NCBI RefSeq assembly: GCF_040137905.1
Contig: NZ_JBEFDG010000051.1
Coordinates: 1 to 34,736, forward strand
Source of the DNA: Corticimicrobacter sp040137905
GTDB lineage: Bacteria; Pseudomonadota; Gammaproteobacteria; Burkholderiales; Burkholderiaceae_B
DNA length: 34,736 bases
Direction: 5' to 3'
Position 1 is the first letter of the stretch; every line of letters begins with the position of its first letter. Under the pieces are notes generated by a model. It had not been told where the DNA came from, searched no databases, and saw nothing but the letters and a program-made list of their open reading frames with translations. The translations under genes and the position numbers were made by a program. Positions 8,477-16,366 of the stretch are shown piece after piece.

Positions 8477-9214
8477 TCAGCTCGCTATTTGATCATTCCT
8501 GACAAAAATCAGATCCCATACGCCATGACCAAGGCGCAGGCCGCGCGTTTCGAACTTGGTCTGGGGGCGATAGTCGGGGCGGGGGGCATAGCCCTCTGCC
8601 GTGTTGGTCAGCAGTGTTTCGCCCGACAGGACTTCAAGCATCTGTTCGGCGTAGTTTTCCCAGTCGGTGGCGCAGTGAATGTAGCCCCCCGGTGCCAGCC
8701 TGCTGGCCAGCAGGTGGATGAAGGCCGGCTGCACCAGACGGCGTTTGTGATGCCGCTTCTTGGGCCACGGATCGGGAAAATAAATATGTACGCCAGCCAG
8801 GCTGGCGGGCGCGATCATGTCGCGCACCACCTCGACGGCATCATGCTGGATGATGCGCAGGTTCTGCAGGCCGCTGGCCTCGATGCGCTTGAGCATGGAG
8901 CCGACGCCGGCATTGAAGACTTCGACGCCCAGGAAGTTGTCGCCCTGGCGGGACAGGGCGATCTTTTCGGTGGTTTCGCCCATGCCGAAGCCGATCTCCA
9001 GGATCAGGGGGGCGGTACGGCCGAATGCCGTCTCGACAGACAGGCGTTGCGCGGTATAGGGGATCGCCCACTGTGCCGTCAGGCGATCCAGCGCTTCCTG
9101 CTGACCTTGTGTGATGTGGCTGCGGCGGTGGACGAAGCTGCGGATATGGGTGCGGTTGGGCTGTGCAGCCAGTTCGTCCGTATCGGGGGCGATGTTGGTG
9201 TCGGGCAGACTCAT
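8477..9214 (-). CDS. trmB: tRNA (guanine-N7-)-methyltransferase TrmB
   Basis: An SAM-dependent enzyme that makes m7G46 in the variable loop of tRNAs. The 245-residue protein shows the SAM-binding motif LEIGFGMGE, the family signature IYFPDPWPKKRHHKRR, the aspartate in CATDWENYAEQML, and the C-terminal TKFETRG substrate-binding motif. The ATG at 9214 lies only 3 bases after the thiS stop. The GGAGG that would serve as its ribosome binding site is formed by the last glycine codons of thiS, so translation is probably coupled. In related genomes I recall thiG standing between thiS and trmB; it is missing here. Confidence 0.95.
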   Translation of the reverse strand: MSLPDTNIAPDTDELAAQPNRTHIRSFVHRRSHITQGQQEALDRLTAQWAIPYTAQRLSVETAFGRTAPLILEIGFGMGETTEKIALSRQGDNFLGVEVFNAGVGSMLKRIEASGLQNLRIIQHDAVEVVRDMIAPASLAGVHIYFPDPWPKKRHHKRRLVQPAFIHLLASRLAPGGYIHCATDWENYAEQMLEVLSGETLLTNTAEGYAPRPDYRPQTKFETRGLRLGHGVWDLIFVRNDQIAS

Positions 9215-9217
9215 GAT

Positions 9218-9418
9218 TCAGCCGCCTCCTACTGCGACAACGATTTCCAGGCGGTCGTCTGCAGCCAGTCGCGTATCGGCATACTGGCTCTTGGGCACGA
9301 TCTCGCCATTGCGCTCGACGGCAATGCGCTTGCCGACGTAGCCGAGCTGTTCGACCAGCGCGGACAGGGTAAAGGGAGCGGGCACGCTGTGCGGCTCGCC
9401 ATTCAGGATAATGTTCAT
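9218..9418 (-). CDS. thiS: Sulfur carrier protein ThiS
   Basis: A 66-residue ubiquitin-fold sulfur carrier. It starts MNIILNGEP and ends VVAVGGG, the C-terminal Gly-Gly that is adenylated by ThiF and thiocarboxylated for thiazole synthesis. The core segment IAVERNGEIVPKSQY also fits the family. Length is normal. Its usual partner thiG, the thiazole synthase that consumes the thiocarboxylate, is not adjacent; trmB follows after 3 bases. Either thiG is elsewhere on the chromosome, or ThiS serves another acceptor, or the pathway is incomplete. The gene is divergent from the redox cluster that begins at 9505. Confidence 0.9.
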   Translation of the reverse strand: MNIILNGEPHSVPAPFTLSALVEQLGYVGKRIAVERNGEIVPKSQYADTRLAADDRLEIVVAVGGG

Positions 9419-9504
9419 GGGCGCTATTGTAGCGGGAGGGTCTGTCGGGCGGCTACTGCATCCGCTACACTCGAACGACCATTTTATATGAAGGGTTTTG
9501 TCGC

Positions 9505-10179
9505 GTGACTGAAACAGTGCAACTGATCGTCAACGGCCAGGCGCTGGATGCTGCGCCTCATGCCACTATCATCCAGGCCTATGCGGCGGCTGGTGCCACC
9601 CTGACGGCCAATGTCGGCTGCATGGGACAGGGCGTCTGTGGTTCCTGTCGCTGCCTGGTACGGCGCGAGGGCGAGCAGGATGTCCGTACCGCGCTGGCCT
9701 GTGAAACGCAGGTCGAGGCGGGCATGCTGGTCAGCTTCATTGATTATTTCTCGACCGGGCAGGACCGGGTCTACGACCTGGCGTCGCTGGGCGACGGCTG
9801 GTCACGCCTGCAGGAGACGGCCCGCATCTTTCCGCAGGCGGCGCATTGCCGTCATTGTGGTGGCTGTGACCGGGCCTGTCCCAAGGGACTGTCGGTGCAG
9901 CAGGGTGTGGCGCACGCCGTGGCAGGAGATTTCGCGGCGGTGGACGACGTATTCGACCAGTGCGTCATGTGCAACCTGTGCTCGCTGGCCTGTCCGGAAG
10001 ATATCCGGCCCAATCACCTTGGCCTGTTCGTGCGCCGCCAGCGTGCCAGCGCTCAGCGTCCGGCAGACCTGCTGCGTCGGCTGAACGAAATCGAATCGGG
10101 ACGCATGCAGGTCGATCCGGGTACGGACGCGTCATTATCCTGTACGGACGCAGGGCGCAAACCGGGAGCGCAACCATGA
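9505..10179 (+). CDS. Iron-sulfur electron-transfer subunit, FrdB-like
   Basis: A 224-residue soluble protein with three predicted clusters. The N-terminal ferredoxin domain has cysteines 39, 45, 48 and 66 for one [2Fe-2S] (GCMGQGVCGSC, then LACE). The Cx5CxxC spacing is adrenodoxin-like rather than the Cx4CxxC of FrdB/SdhB. Two full CxxCxxCxxxCP motifs follow: Cys115/118/121/125 (CRHCGGCDRACP) and Cys153/156/159/163 (CVMCNLCSLACP), for two [4Fe-4S] clusters. Canonical FrdB/SdhB carries a [3Fe-4S] cluster instead of a second [4Fe-4S]. The start is GTG at 9505, with AAGGG nine bases upstream; the nearby ATG at 9488 runs into a stop in another frame. The stop overlaps the next gene as ATGA. It probably carries electrons between the NuoF-like and FrdA-like partners encoded downstream. 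Confidence 0.85.
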   Translation: MTETVQLIVNGQALDAAPHATIIQAYAAAGATLTANVGCMGQGVCGSCRCLVRREGEQDVRTALACETQVEAGMLVSFIDYFSTGQDRVYDLASLGDGWSRLQETARIFPQAAHCRHCGGCDRACPKGLSVQQGVAHAVAGDFAAVDDVFDQCVMCNLCSLACPEDIRPNHLGLFVRRQRASAQRPADLLRRLNEIESGRMQVDPGTDASLSCTDAGRKPGAQP

Positions 10180-11822
10180 CGGCGGGGGCGTCCATGCGCG
10201 TGGTGGGCATTCCCTATGTACAGGCACGGGCCCGCCTGGCGGCAGGCGAGCCGCCGTTGCGACCGGAACCCGGGCCGCGCGAGGCATTGCTGCGCGAATT
10301 TCATCCCGATCATGCCCCTGCTGCCCGCACGACCCTGCAGGTCGGGCCGAATGCCGGCGACCCCTGTCATCCTGAACTGGCTCGCCTGCTGCAGAGCCGC
10401 ACGCTGGTCGATGACCGTGATCTGACCGGCGTGCAGACGCTGGAGACCGATGTGCTGGTGGTCGGTGGCGGCGGAGCCGGCTGCGCGGCGGCGCTGGCTG
10501 CTGTGCAGGCGGGTGCCCGCGTGCTGCTGGCCGGCAAGCTGCGACTGGGGGATGGCAATACCGTGATGGCCGAAGGGGGGATACAGGCGGCCGTTGGCGA
10601 TGAGGATAGCCTGCAGCAGCATTTCGAGGATACCTGGCGGGGCGGACATCAGGTGGCAGACCGCACGCTGGTCGCCGGCATGGTCAGCGGCGGGCCGGAC
10701 ACCATTCGCTGGCTGATCGGGCTGGGCGTACATTTCGACCTGGAGACCTCCGGGCCGCACCGGGATTGTCTGGTGCGCAAGCGCGCCGGCGGCACTCAGG
10801 TGCCACGCGTGCTGTGCCATCGCGACTTCACCGGCCTGGAAATCATGAGGGTTTTGCGTGAGGCAGTGGAAATGCATCCAGGCATCACCGTCCGCAACCG
10901 GCATCCTGTCGTGGAGTTGCTGTCAGACCCGCATGGCGCGTGCGTGGGCGCGGTGCTGTATGACCTGGAGCAGCGCAGGCTGGTGCTGGTGCGTGCCCGC
11001 GCCGTGATATTGGCGACCGGGGGCAGCGGCCGCCTGCACTTGCAGGGGTTCGCAACGTCCAATCATTATGGTGCGACCGCCGATGGCCTGGTGCTGGCCT
11101 ATCGGCTGGGCGCACGTCTGCGCGAACTGGATTCCTTTCAGTATCACCCGACCGGCATTGCACATCCGGCCCATCTGGCCGGTGGCCTGATTTCCGAGGC
11201 GGTGCGTTCGGCGGGTACCTATCTGGTCAACGGGCTGGGGGAGCGTTTCATTGATGAGCTGGCACCGCGCGATGTGGTGGCGGCCGCCATCCTGCGTGAA
11301 TGTGCCGAGGGACGCGGGGTGCTGCATGATGGACAGGTGGGGGTGTTCCTCGACACGCCGGGTCTGCTGGCACGGCAACCCGATGCGTTGCAGCGGCTGG
11401 TCACGCTGGGGCATATCGCACACAAGTGCGGCGTCGACCCTGCGCAGGATCCTCTGCTGGTGCATCCGACCCTGCATTATCAGAATGGCGGCGTGGTCAT
11501 CGATGCGCAGGGTGCGACGGGCGTGCCCGGGCTGTACTGCGCAGGCGAGGTCAGCGGTGGTATTCATGGACGCAACCGCCTGATGGGCAATGCCCTGCTG
11601 GATATCCTGTGCTTCGGGCGTCGGGCTGGCCGGGCTGCGGCGATGATGCCGCTATCGCATGGAGAGCGGGTGGGTATCGAGCATGTCCAGGATTGGCATC
11701 GCAGCCTGATTCGTGCCGGGCTGGTCGATGCGCCGGCAGCACCCTGCCTGTATCCGAATTACGGTGCCGTACCCTTTGTCCTGCATGCCCATGCGGCGGG
11801 CCAGGAGATGGCACATGACTGA
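10176..11822 (+). CDS. FrdA/NadB-family flavoprotein (fumarate reductase-like)
   Basis: A 548-residue FAD-dependent oxidoreductase of the fumarate reductase/succinate dehydrogenase/L-aspartate oxidase superfamily. An unusual N-terminal extension of about 90 residues precedes the Rossmann motif VLVVGGGGAGCAAA (93-106). The dicarboxylate-handling residues are present: His324 in QYHPTG, Arg365 in APRDVV, His434 in LHYQNGG, and Arg468 in GRNRLMGN. The position equivalent to the covalent-FAD histidine of FrdA/SdhA is Asn128 (GNTVMAEGG), so FAD should be non-covalent, as in aspartate oxidase. The C-terminal domain is shorter than in FrdA. The start ATG overlaps the previous stop (ATGA), and the stop overlaps the next gene by 8 bases. 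Fumarate is a plausible substrate, but the true one is unknown. Confidence 0.85.
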   Translation: MTAGASMRVVGIPYVQARARLAAGEPPLRPEPGPREALLREFHPDHAPAARTTLQVGPNAGDPCHPELARLLQSRTLVDDRDLTGVQTLETDVLVVGGGGAGCAAALAAVQAGARVLLAGKLRLGDGNTVMAEGGIQAAVGDEDSLQQHFEDTWRGGHQVADRTLVAGMVSGGPDTIRWLIGLGVHFDLETSGPHRDCLVRKRAGGTQVPRVLCHRDFTGLEIMRVLREAVEMHPGITVRNRHPVVELLSDPHGACVGAVLYDLEQRRLVLVRARAVILATGGSGRLHLQGFATSNHYGATADGLVLAYRLGARLRELDSFQYHPTGIAHPAHLAGGLISEAVRSAGTYLVNGLGERFIDELAPRDVVAAAILRECAEGRGVLHDGQVGVFLDTPGLLARQPDALQRLVTLGHIAHKCGVDPAQDPLLVHPTLHYQNGGVVIDAQGATGVPGLYCAGEVSGGIHGRNRLMGNALLDILCFGRRAGRAAAMMPLSHGERVGIEHVQDWHRSLIRAGLVDAPAAPCLYPNYGAVPFVLHAHAAGQEMAHD

Positions 11823-13089
11823 GCACATGGCTGATTTCGAACCGGTGTTGCTGCATCCCTCCCGGCAGGTCGGTGCCGACCTGGAGGCCTGGCTGGCCGC
11901 CGGTGGCGGGCAGGGGTTGCAGGCGGCGCTGGCGCAACCCGATGCCGTGATCGGTACGCTGCAGGCGGCCGGCCTGCGCGGCATGGGTGGCGCGGGTTTT
12001 CCGACCTGGCAAAAATGGGCCGGCATGGCCGAGGTCGAGGCACCGGATGGCGTGCGCCATATCGTGTGCAATGGCAATGAAGACGAGCCCGGTACCTTCA
12101 AGGATCGGCATTTGCTGCTGCATACGCCGCACCAGATCATCGAGGGCATGCTGATCGCTGCCGTGGCGCTGCGCGCCAGCCATGTCACGCTGTATGCCAA
12201 TCCGCACCAGGCCGAGGCGCTGGAGGCCCTGCGCCTGGCCGTGGCACAGTGGCGTACCAGCCCGTTGCTGGGGCGGGTGGCCGAGTGTCTGGGGCGCACG
12301 CCTGAACTGAACGTGACACCGAGTTCCGGGCGCTACATCGGCGGCGAGGATACGGCGGTCATTTCCTGGCTGGAGGGCGGTTTTCCGTTTCCGCGCCGCA
12401 AGCCGCCGTTTCCGACGCAGCAGGGTGTCGGTGGCGCGCCGACGCTGGTGAACAACGTCGAGACCTTTGCCAATGTGCCGCATATCCTGAGCCGGGGGGC
12501 TGAGTGGTATCGGTCGTTGGGCCAGGGTGAGGCGGCGGGCACCAAGCTTTATTCGCTTTCCGGTGATGTGCTCAATCCGGGCCTGTACGAACTGCCCATG
12601 GGCACGTCGCTGCAGGATCTGGTATTCGTGCATGGCGGCGGCATGCTGCAGGGGCGGGCCTTCAAGGCGGTTTTCACGGGCGGGCCGTCCAATACGCTGC
12701 TGACGGCGGCCGATCTGGATGTCGCGCTGGATTTCGATTCGGTGCGGGCGCGCAAGTCGCGACTGGGCACCGGCGCAATGATCGTGATTTCCGAAGGAAC
12801 CAGCGTGGTGCGCAAGGTGTCGGAATATATCGACTTCTTCGCGGCCGGATCGTGCGGGCAGTGTCCTTCCTGCAAGTGCGGCACGTTCCAGCTTTCGCGT
12901 CTGCTGCATCGCTTTGATAGCAGCCACGGTTCGGCCGACGACCTGCGGGCCTTGCGCAACCTGTGTGGTATTTTGCCGGGCAGCGGGCGCTGCGGCCTGA
13001 TCGATGGTGCGGTCACGGTCGTGGAAAGCTCCCTGCACACTTTTCCCGAGGAATATGGCGCGGTGCGCCAGCCCCTGCCTGATATCTGA
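11815..13089 (+). CDS. NuoF-like NADH-binding FMN/[4Fe-4S] subunit
   Basis: A 424-residue protein of the NuoF/HoxF/HydB family, which takes electrons from NAD(P)H through FMN. Motifs in order: RGMGGAGFPTWQKW (55-68), NGNEDEPGTFKDR (86-98; NuoF normally has NADEGEPGTFKDR), GRYIGGEDTAVISW (172-185), PTLVNNVET (209-217), an SLBB-like segment (about 245-300), and cysteines 347, 350, 353 with 393 for one [4Fe-4S] cluster (GSCGQCPSC). It is not part of a nuo operon: its partners are the FrdB-like and FrdA-like genes, with which it overlaps. It therefore probably feeds NADH electrons to, or takes them from, the flavoprotein. The ATG at 11815 was chosen for the 8-base coupling overlap; ATG 11827 is an alternative. 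Confidence 0.87.
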   Translation: MTEHMADFEPVLLHPSRQVGADLEAWLAAGGGQGLQAALAQPDAVIGTLQAAGLRGMGGAGFPTWQKWAGMAEVEAPDGVRHIVCNGNEDEPGTFKDRHLLLHTPHQIIEGMLIAAVALRASHVTLYANPHQAEALEALRLAVAQWRTSPLLGRVAECLGRTPELNVTPSSGRYIGGEDTAVISWLEGGFPFPRRKPPFPTQQGVGGAPTLVNNVETFANVPHILSRGAEWYRSLGQGEAAGTKLYSLSGDVLNPGLYELPMGTSLQDLVFVHGGGMLQGRAFKAVFTGGPSNTLLTAADLDVALDFDSVRARKSRLGTGAMIVISEGTSVVRKVSEYIDFFAAGSCGQCPSCKCGTFQLSRLLHRFDSSHGSADDLRALRNLCGILPGSGRCGLIDGAVTVVESSLHTFPEEYGAVRQPLPDI

Positions 13090-13103
13090 CTGGACCTCTG
13101 CCC

Positions 13104-14759
13104 ATGCCCAGAACCGATCTGTCTCCGTTTTCGCTGTGCGGCATAGGCCTGGTCCTGGGCACATTGCTGTTTGCTGCTTCGCTGACACCTTCCCTGGTAC
13201 CGCGTGAACCCTGGATACAGGGTGTGCTGGGTGGTTTCTGCCTGGCTGCCGGCTATGGGTTGGGGGTTTTGCTGCGCCGGTTGTGGCGTGCCATGGGCCT
13301 GCCTGCGCTACCGGAGCGTGTGCGGCGCGTGGCCCTGCTGCTGACCTTGGCGCTGTGCCTGATCGCTGCGGCGCTGGCGTTGTGGTGGGCGGCCGGCTGG
13401 CAGAACCGGTTGCGGGCGCGGATGGAAATGGTGCCCATCGACAGTGCCGGGCCGCTGAGTATCCTGGCGCTGGCGTTGCTGACCTTTGCCGTGCTGCTGG
13501 CGCTGGCGCGCCTGTTCGGCTGGATCCGGCGCTGGTTTTCGGCACGGCTGGGGCGCTATCTGTCACGGCCGGCCGCCGCGCTGGTCGGTATTGTGGTGAC
13601 GGCTACGCTGTTCTGGAACATCGGCAATGGTGTGCTGGCCGACCGTGCCATGCGTGCTGCTGATCGGATCTACAGCGGGCTGGATGCACTGATCGAGGAT
13701 GACGTGGCCCAGCCTTCCAATCGTCTCAAGACCGGTGGGCCGGGGTCCCTGGTGGATTGGCAGCAACTGGGCCGGCAGGGGCGGCGCATGATTGCGGCCG
13801 GTCCTGGTGCGACACGGATTGCAGAGATGACGGGGCTGCCTGCGCAGGAGCCGTTGCGCGTCTATGTCGGTCTGAATTCGGCCGATACGCCTCAGGCACG
13901 GGCCGAGCTGGCCTTGCAGGAACTGTTGCGCATCGGTGCTTTCGAACGGAGCAACCTGGTAATCGCCACGCCGACAGGCACTGGCTGGGTTGATCCGGAA
14001 AGTCAGTCGGCGCTGGAGTATGTGCTGCAGGGAGATGTCGCCACCGTTTCGGTACAGTATTCATACCTGCTGAGCTGGCTGGCGCTGCTGGCCGATCCGC
14101 AATACGGCGTGGATACTGCGCGTGCCGTGTTCGCCGCCGTCTATGGGCACTGGCGCAGCCTGCCGCCCGACGCGCGGCCGCGTCTGTACTTGCAGGGCCT
14201 GAGCCTGGGGGCGCTCAATGGCGACCAGAGCCATGATCTGTACCAGGTCATCGGTGCGCCCTATCAGGGTGCGCTGTGGTCGGGGCCGCCTTTCAGCACG
14301 CCGACATGGCGCGCGGTCACCGCTGCCCGGCAACCCGGTTCGCCGGCCTGGCTGCCGCGTTTTGGTGACGATTCGGTGGTGCGATTCACGGCGCAGGACA
14401 ACCGGCTTGATGACGCTGCCCAGCCCTGGGGACCCTTTCGCATCGTGTTTCTCCAGTATGCCAGCGATGCCGTGACTTTTTTCGATCCACGCGCCTTGTG
14501 GCGCCGCCCGGCCTGGATGCAGGCTCCGCTGGGGCCGGACGTGTCACCCGACATGACCTGGATTCCGGTGGTGACATTCCTGCAACTGGCCTTCGATCTG
14601 ATGCTGGCGACCGAGCCGCCCAAGGGGTATGGGCATGTCTATGCGTTCGATCACTATGCGGATGCCTGGGCCAGCCTGACCTCGCCGTCAGGCTGGACAC
14701 CGGAGCGACTGGCTGCGCTCAAGCAGCGCGTTGCGCAAGCTGCTCGCGCAGGGCAGTAA
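13104..14759 (+). CDS. Membrane alpha/beta-hydrolase (Abhydrolase_9 family)
   Basis: A 551-residue protein with about five N-terminal membrane segments (roughly 11-31, 38-58, 77-97, 118-138, 158-178) and a C-terminal hydrolase domain. The pattern fits the alpha/beta-hydrolase family PF10081 with its membrane N-terminal part. The conserved stretch ATPTGTGWVDPESQSALEY is present, as is the nucleophile elbow GLSLG with Ser367. The substrate is unknown for this family. It starts 14 bases after the NuoF-like gene and may be transcribed with the redox cluster, though no functional link is evident. Its last 41 bases overlap the 3' end of the convergent DUF1266 gene. Confidence 0.8.
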   Translation: MPRTDLSPFSLCGIGLVLGTLLFAASLTPSLVPREPWIQGVLGGFCLAAGYGLGVLLRRLWRAMGLPALPERVRRVALLLTLALCLIAAALALWWAAGWQNRLRARMEMVPIDSAGPLSILALALLTFAVLLALARLFGWIRRWFSARLGRYLSRPAAALVGIVVTATLFWNIGNGVLADRAMRAADRIYSGLDALIEDDVAQPSNRLKTGGPGSLVDWQQLGRQGRRMIAAGPGATRIAEMTGLPAQEPLRVYVGLNSADTPQARAELALQELLRIGAFERSNLVIATPTGTGWVDPESQSALEYVLQGDVATVSVQYSYLLSWLALLADPQYGVDTARAVFAAVYGHWRSLPPDARPRLYLQGLSLGALNGDQSHDLYQVIGAPYQGALWSGPPFSTPTWRAVTAARQPGSPAWLPRFGDDSVVRFTAQDNRLDDAAQPWGPFRIVFLQYASDAVTFFDPRALWRRPAWMQAPLGPDVSPDMTWIPVVTFLQLAFDLMLATEPPKGYGHVYAFDHYADAWASLTSPSGWTPERLAALKQRVAQAARAGQ

Positions 14760-16188
14760 AGGCCGCAACCATGTTGTCTACGTCCTGCTGCATGAGGGCG
14801 CGGACCTTCTTGGAGTCCATCTCGATGGCCTTTTCTTCGGTCAGGCCATAGCGGCCGTAGTTGTCGGGAAACGAGATCAGCTTGCGGCCATTGACCTTGA
14901 CGGTCAATGAGCACAGCAGGCCGCTGGCGTCGCAGGTGAACTGCATGGGCGCGCTCCAGGCCACGAAGCGCTTGCGCATGCCGCCGAAGAAGATGAAGGG
15001 ACGATGGGAGAAGTGGATGCCCCGATCCGTCAGCATGATGTATTTGAACAGCCCCGTGTCGGCCTGCAGGAAGGGCGCTTCACCCTCCTGCAGATTGAAA
15101 AAGAAGGGGTCTTCGGCCTGCTCCTGGAAACTGGTCGAGCCCGTGGCGACGGGATCGCCGGGCAGGGAGATCGAGTCTTCTTCGCCACCCGGGTGCAGCT
15201 CGGAACCATATTGCCAGACTTCGGCCAGGTCAAAGCGGGCAAAGACCGGCAGCGCAACATCCTGGATCACTGCGCTGGCGGTCTGCCCGGCCTGACCCAG
15301 CATGCCGGCAATCAGGCTCAGGTCGCTGTCGGGCCACAATCCCGAGATGGCCAGCGGAAAGTGCGCTGCCGTCACCATGTCGCGCACGAAGATGATGTAG
15401 TCATCGCTGTCCAGCGTACGCCCGCCACCCTGCGGAACCAGCATGCGCTTGCCCAGCAGGCAACTGAAGAAAAAGGTCTGCCAGTCCGGATACAACTGTT
15501 CGATCTGGCTGCCGTAGTGATCGATCAGGGCCAGCGCTTCTTCCTCCGACAGGAAACCGGCCGTGGCAGCGCTGGCGAGAATGTCGATGAGGCGGGAGTG
15601 GTTGAAGCCGACAATCGAAAAATCTCCGGCAGGTGCCAGCCAGTTTTCGTGTGCCTCAAAGAACGCTGTCAGATGCTCACGATATTCACCTTGTTCGGGC
15701 AGGAAGGTGCTGGCGACCGTCTGGCGCAGATCTGCAAAATAGCGCTGGCGCGTCTCGTCGTCGGCCGAGCCGATGCCGGTGATCGGATCGTAGCGTGCCG
15801 CCAGCGCCTGCAACTGGCCGTCAGCCAGGAATGCATGGGTGACCTGCTCGGGGCTCAGGCTTGCAAAGTCCTGGCGATGTGCCAGATAGATGCGGCCCAG
15901 CAGCGCATGTACAGGTCCGTCGATCCAGTCGCCCTGCTGGAGCGATTCGACATAGGCCTTGAGACTGTCGCGATCAGTGATGCCGTAGTTTTCCTCGAGC
16001 GAGGCGCGCAAGGCGTTGCGGTGTTCTGCCGGATCGGCAATGTGCAGGCCGAGAAAGGACTGGCGCTGGTCTTCGTCGGTCAGCGGCGTGGCGCTTTCGA
16101 TTTGCTTGAGGCGGTAGTGGGGATAACGGTAGACGGCGCCCAGCGCGACATATTTGTTGACCGGCTGTTGGCTGGCGGGGTGCTGCAT
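14719..16188 (-). CDS. DUF1266 domain protein, function unknown
   Basis: A predicted soluble protein of 489 residues. The central region (about 150-300), with DWQTFFFSCLLGKRM and DDYIIFVRDMVTAAHFPLAISG, resembles the DUF1266 domain of E. coli YbeR/YbeU-type proteins. The C-terminal third, with ILTDRGIHFS-like and RKRFVAWSAP segments, reads like a second small domain. No signal peptide or membrane segment is seen. The ATG at 16188 was chosen; the open frame extends further upstream into DNA that carries the tRNA hairpins and is not plausible coding sequence. Its tail overlaps the convergent hydrolase gene by 41 bases. The biological role is unknown. Confidence 0.72.
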   Translation of the reverse strand: MQHPASQQPVNKYVALGAVYRYPHYRLKQIESATPLTDEDQRQSFLGLHIADPAEHRNALRASLEENYGITDRDSLKAYVESLQQGDWIDGPVHALLGRIYLAHRQDFASLSPEQVTHAFLADGQLQALAARYDPITGIGSADDETRQRYFADLRQTVASTFLPEQGEYREHLTAFFEAHENWLAPAGDFSIVGFNHSRLIDILASAATAGFLSEEEALALIDHYGSQIEQLYPDWQTFFFSCLLGKRMLVPQGGGRTLDSDDYIIFVRDMVTAAHFPLAISGLWPDSDLSLIAGMLGQAGQTASAVIQDVALPVFARFDLAEVWQYGSELHPGGEEDSISLPGDPVATGSTSFQEQAEDPFFFNLQEGEAPFLQADTGLFKYIMLTDRGIHFSHRPFIFFGGMRKRFVAWSAPMQFTCDASGLLCSLTVKVNGRKLISFPDNYGRYGLTEEKAIEMDSKKVRALMQQDVDNMVAAFTALREQLAQRAA

Positions 16189-16322
16189 GATGAGTCTTTC
16201 TAAAAAACGAAGGGGCAAAAATTGTAGGGCAGGCTGTCTCGCCAGGAGGTTGCAAATTGCGTGGGGAGATGTGTGATGCTGGCGAGGTGGGGCAGGGGAT
16301 TTTGATGTACACTTGCGACCTG

Positions 16323-16343
16323 CCGTACACCTGCTGTGTACGG
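16323..16343. repeat. Perfect hairpin 1 upstream of tRNA-Gly
   Basis: CCGTACAC at 16323-16330 pairs perfectly with GTGTACGG at 16336-16343 across a 5-base loop. A further TGTACAC copy stands at 16306-16312. It lies 23 bases before the tRNA. No T tract follows it, so it is not a standard terminator. It may be a transcription factor site, or an RNA hairpin in the tRNA leader. Confidence 0.5.
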
Positions 16344-16348
16344 TGTCT

Positions 16349-16365
16349 TTGCGATCACTTCGCAA
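16349..16365. repeat. Perfect hairpin 2 touching the tRNA-Gly 5' end
   Basis: TTGCGA at 16349-16354 pairs perfectly with TCGCAA at 16360-16365 around the 5-base loop TCACT. One base separates it from the first tRNA nucleotide. It could mark the transcript start region or form part of the precursor leader removed by RNase P. Confidence 0.45.
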
Positions 16366-16366
16366 T

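Noticed and set aside
11551..13566. A 671-codon minus-strand open frame across the NuoF-like gene
   Set aside because: It lies opposite clear NuoF motifs, has a Pro/Arg/Ala-rich composition, and spans a gene junction. It is a shadow frame.
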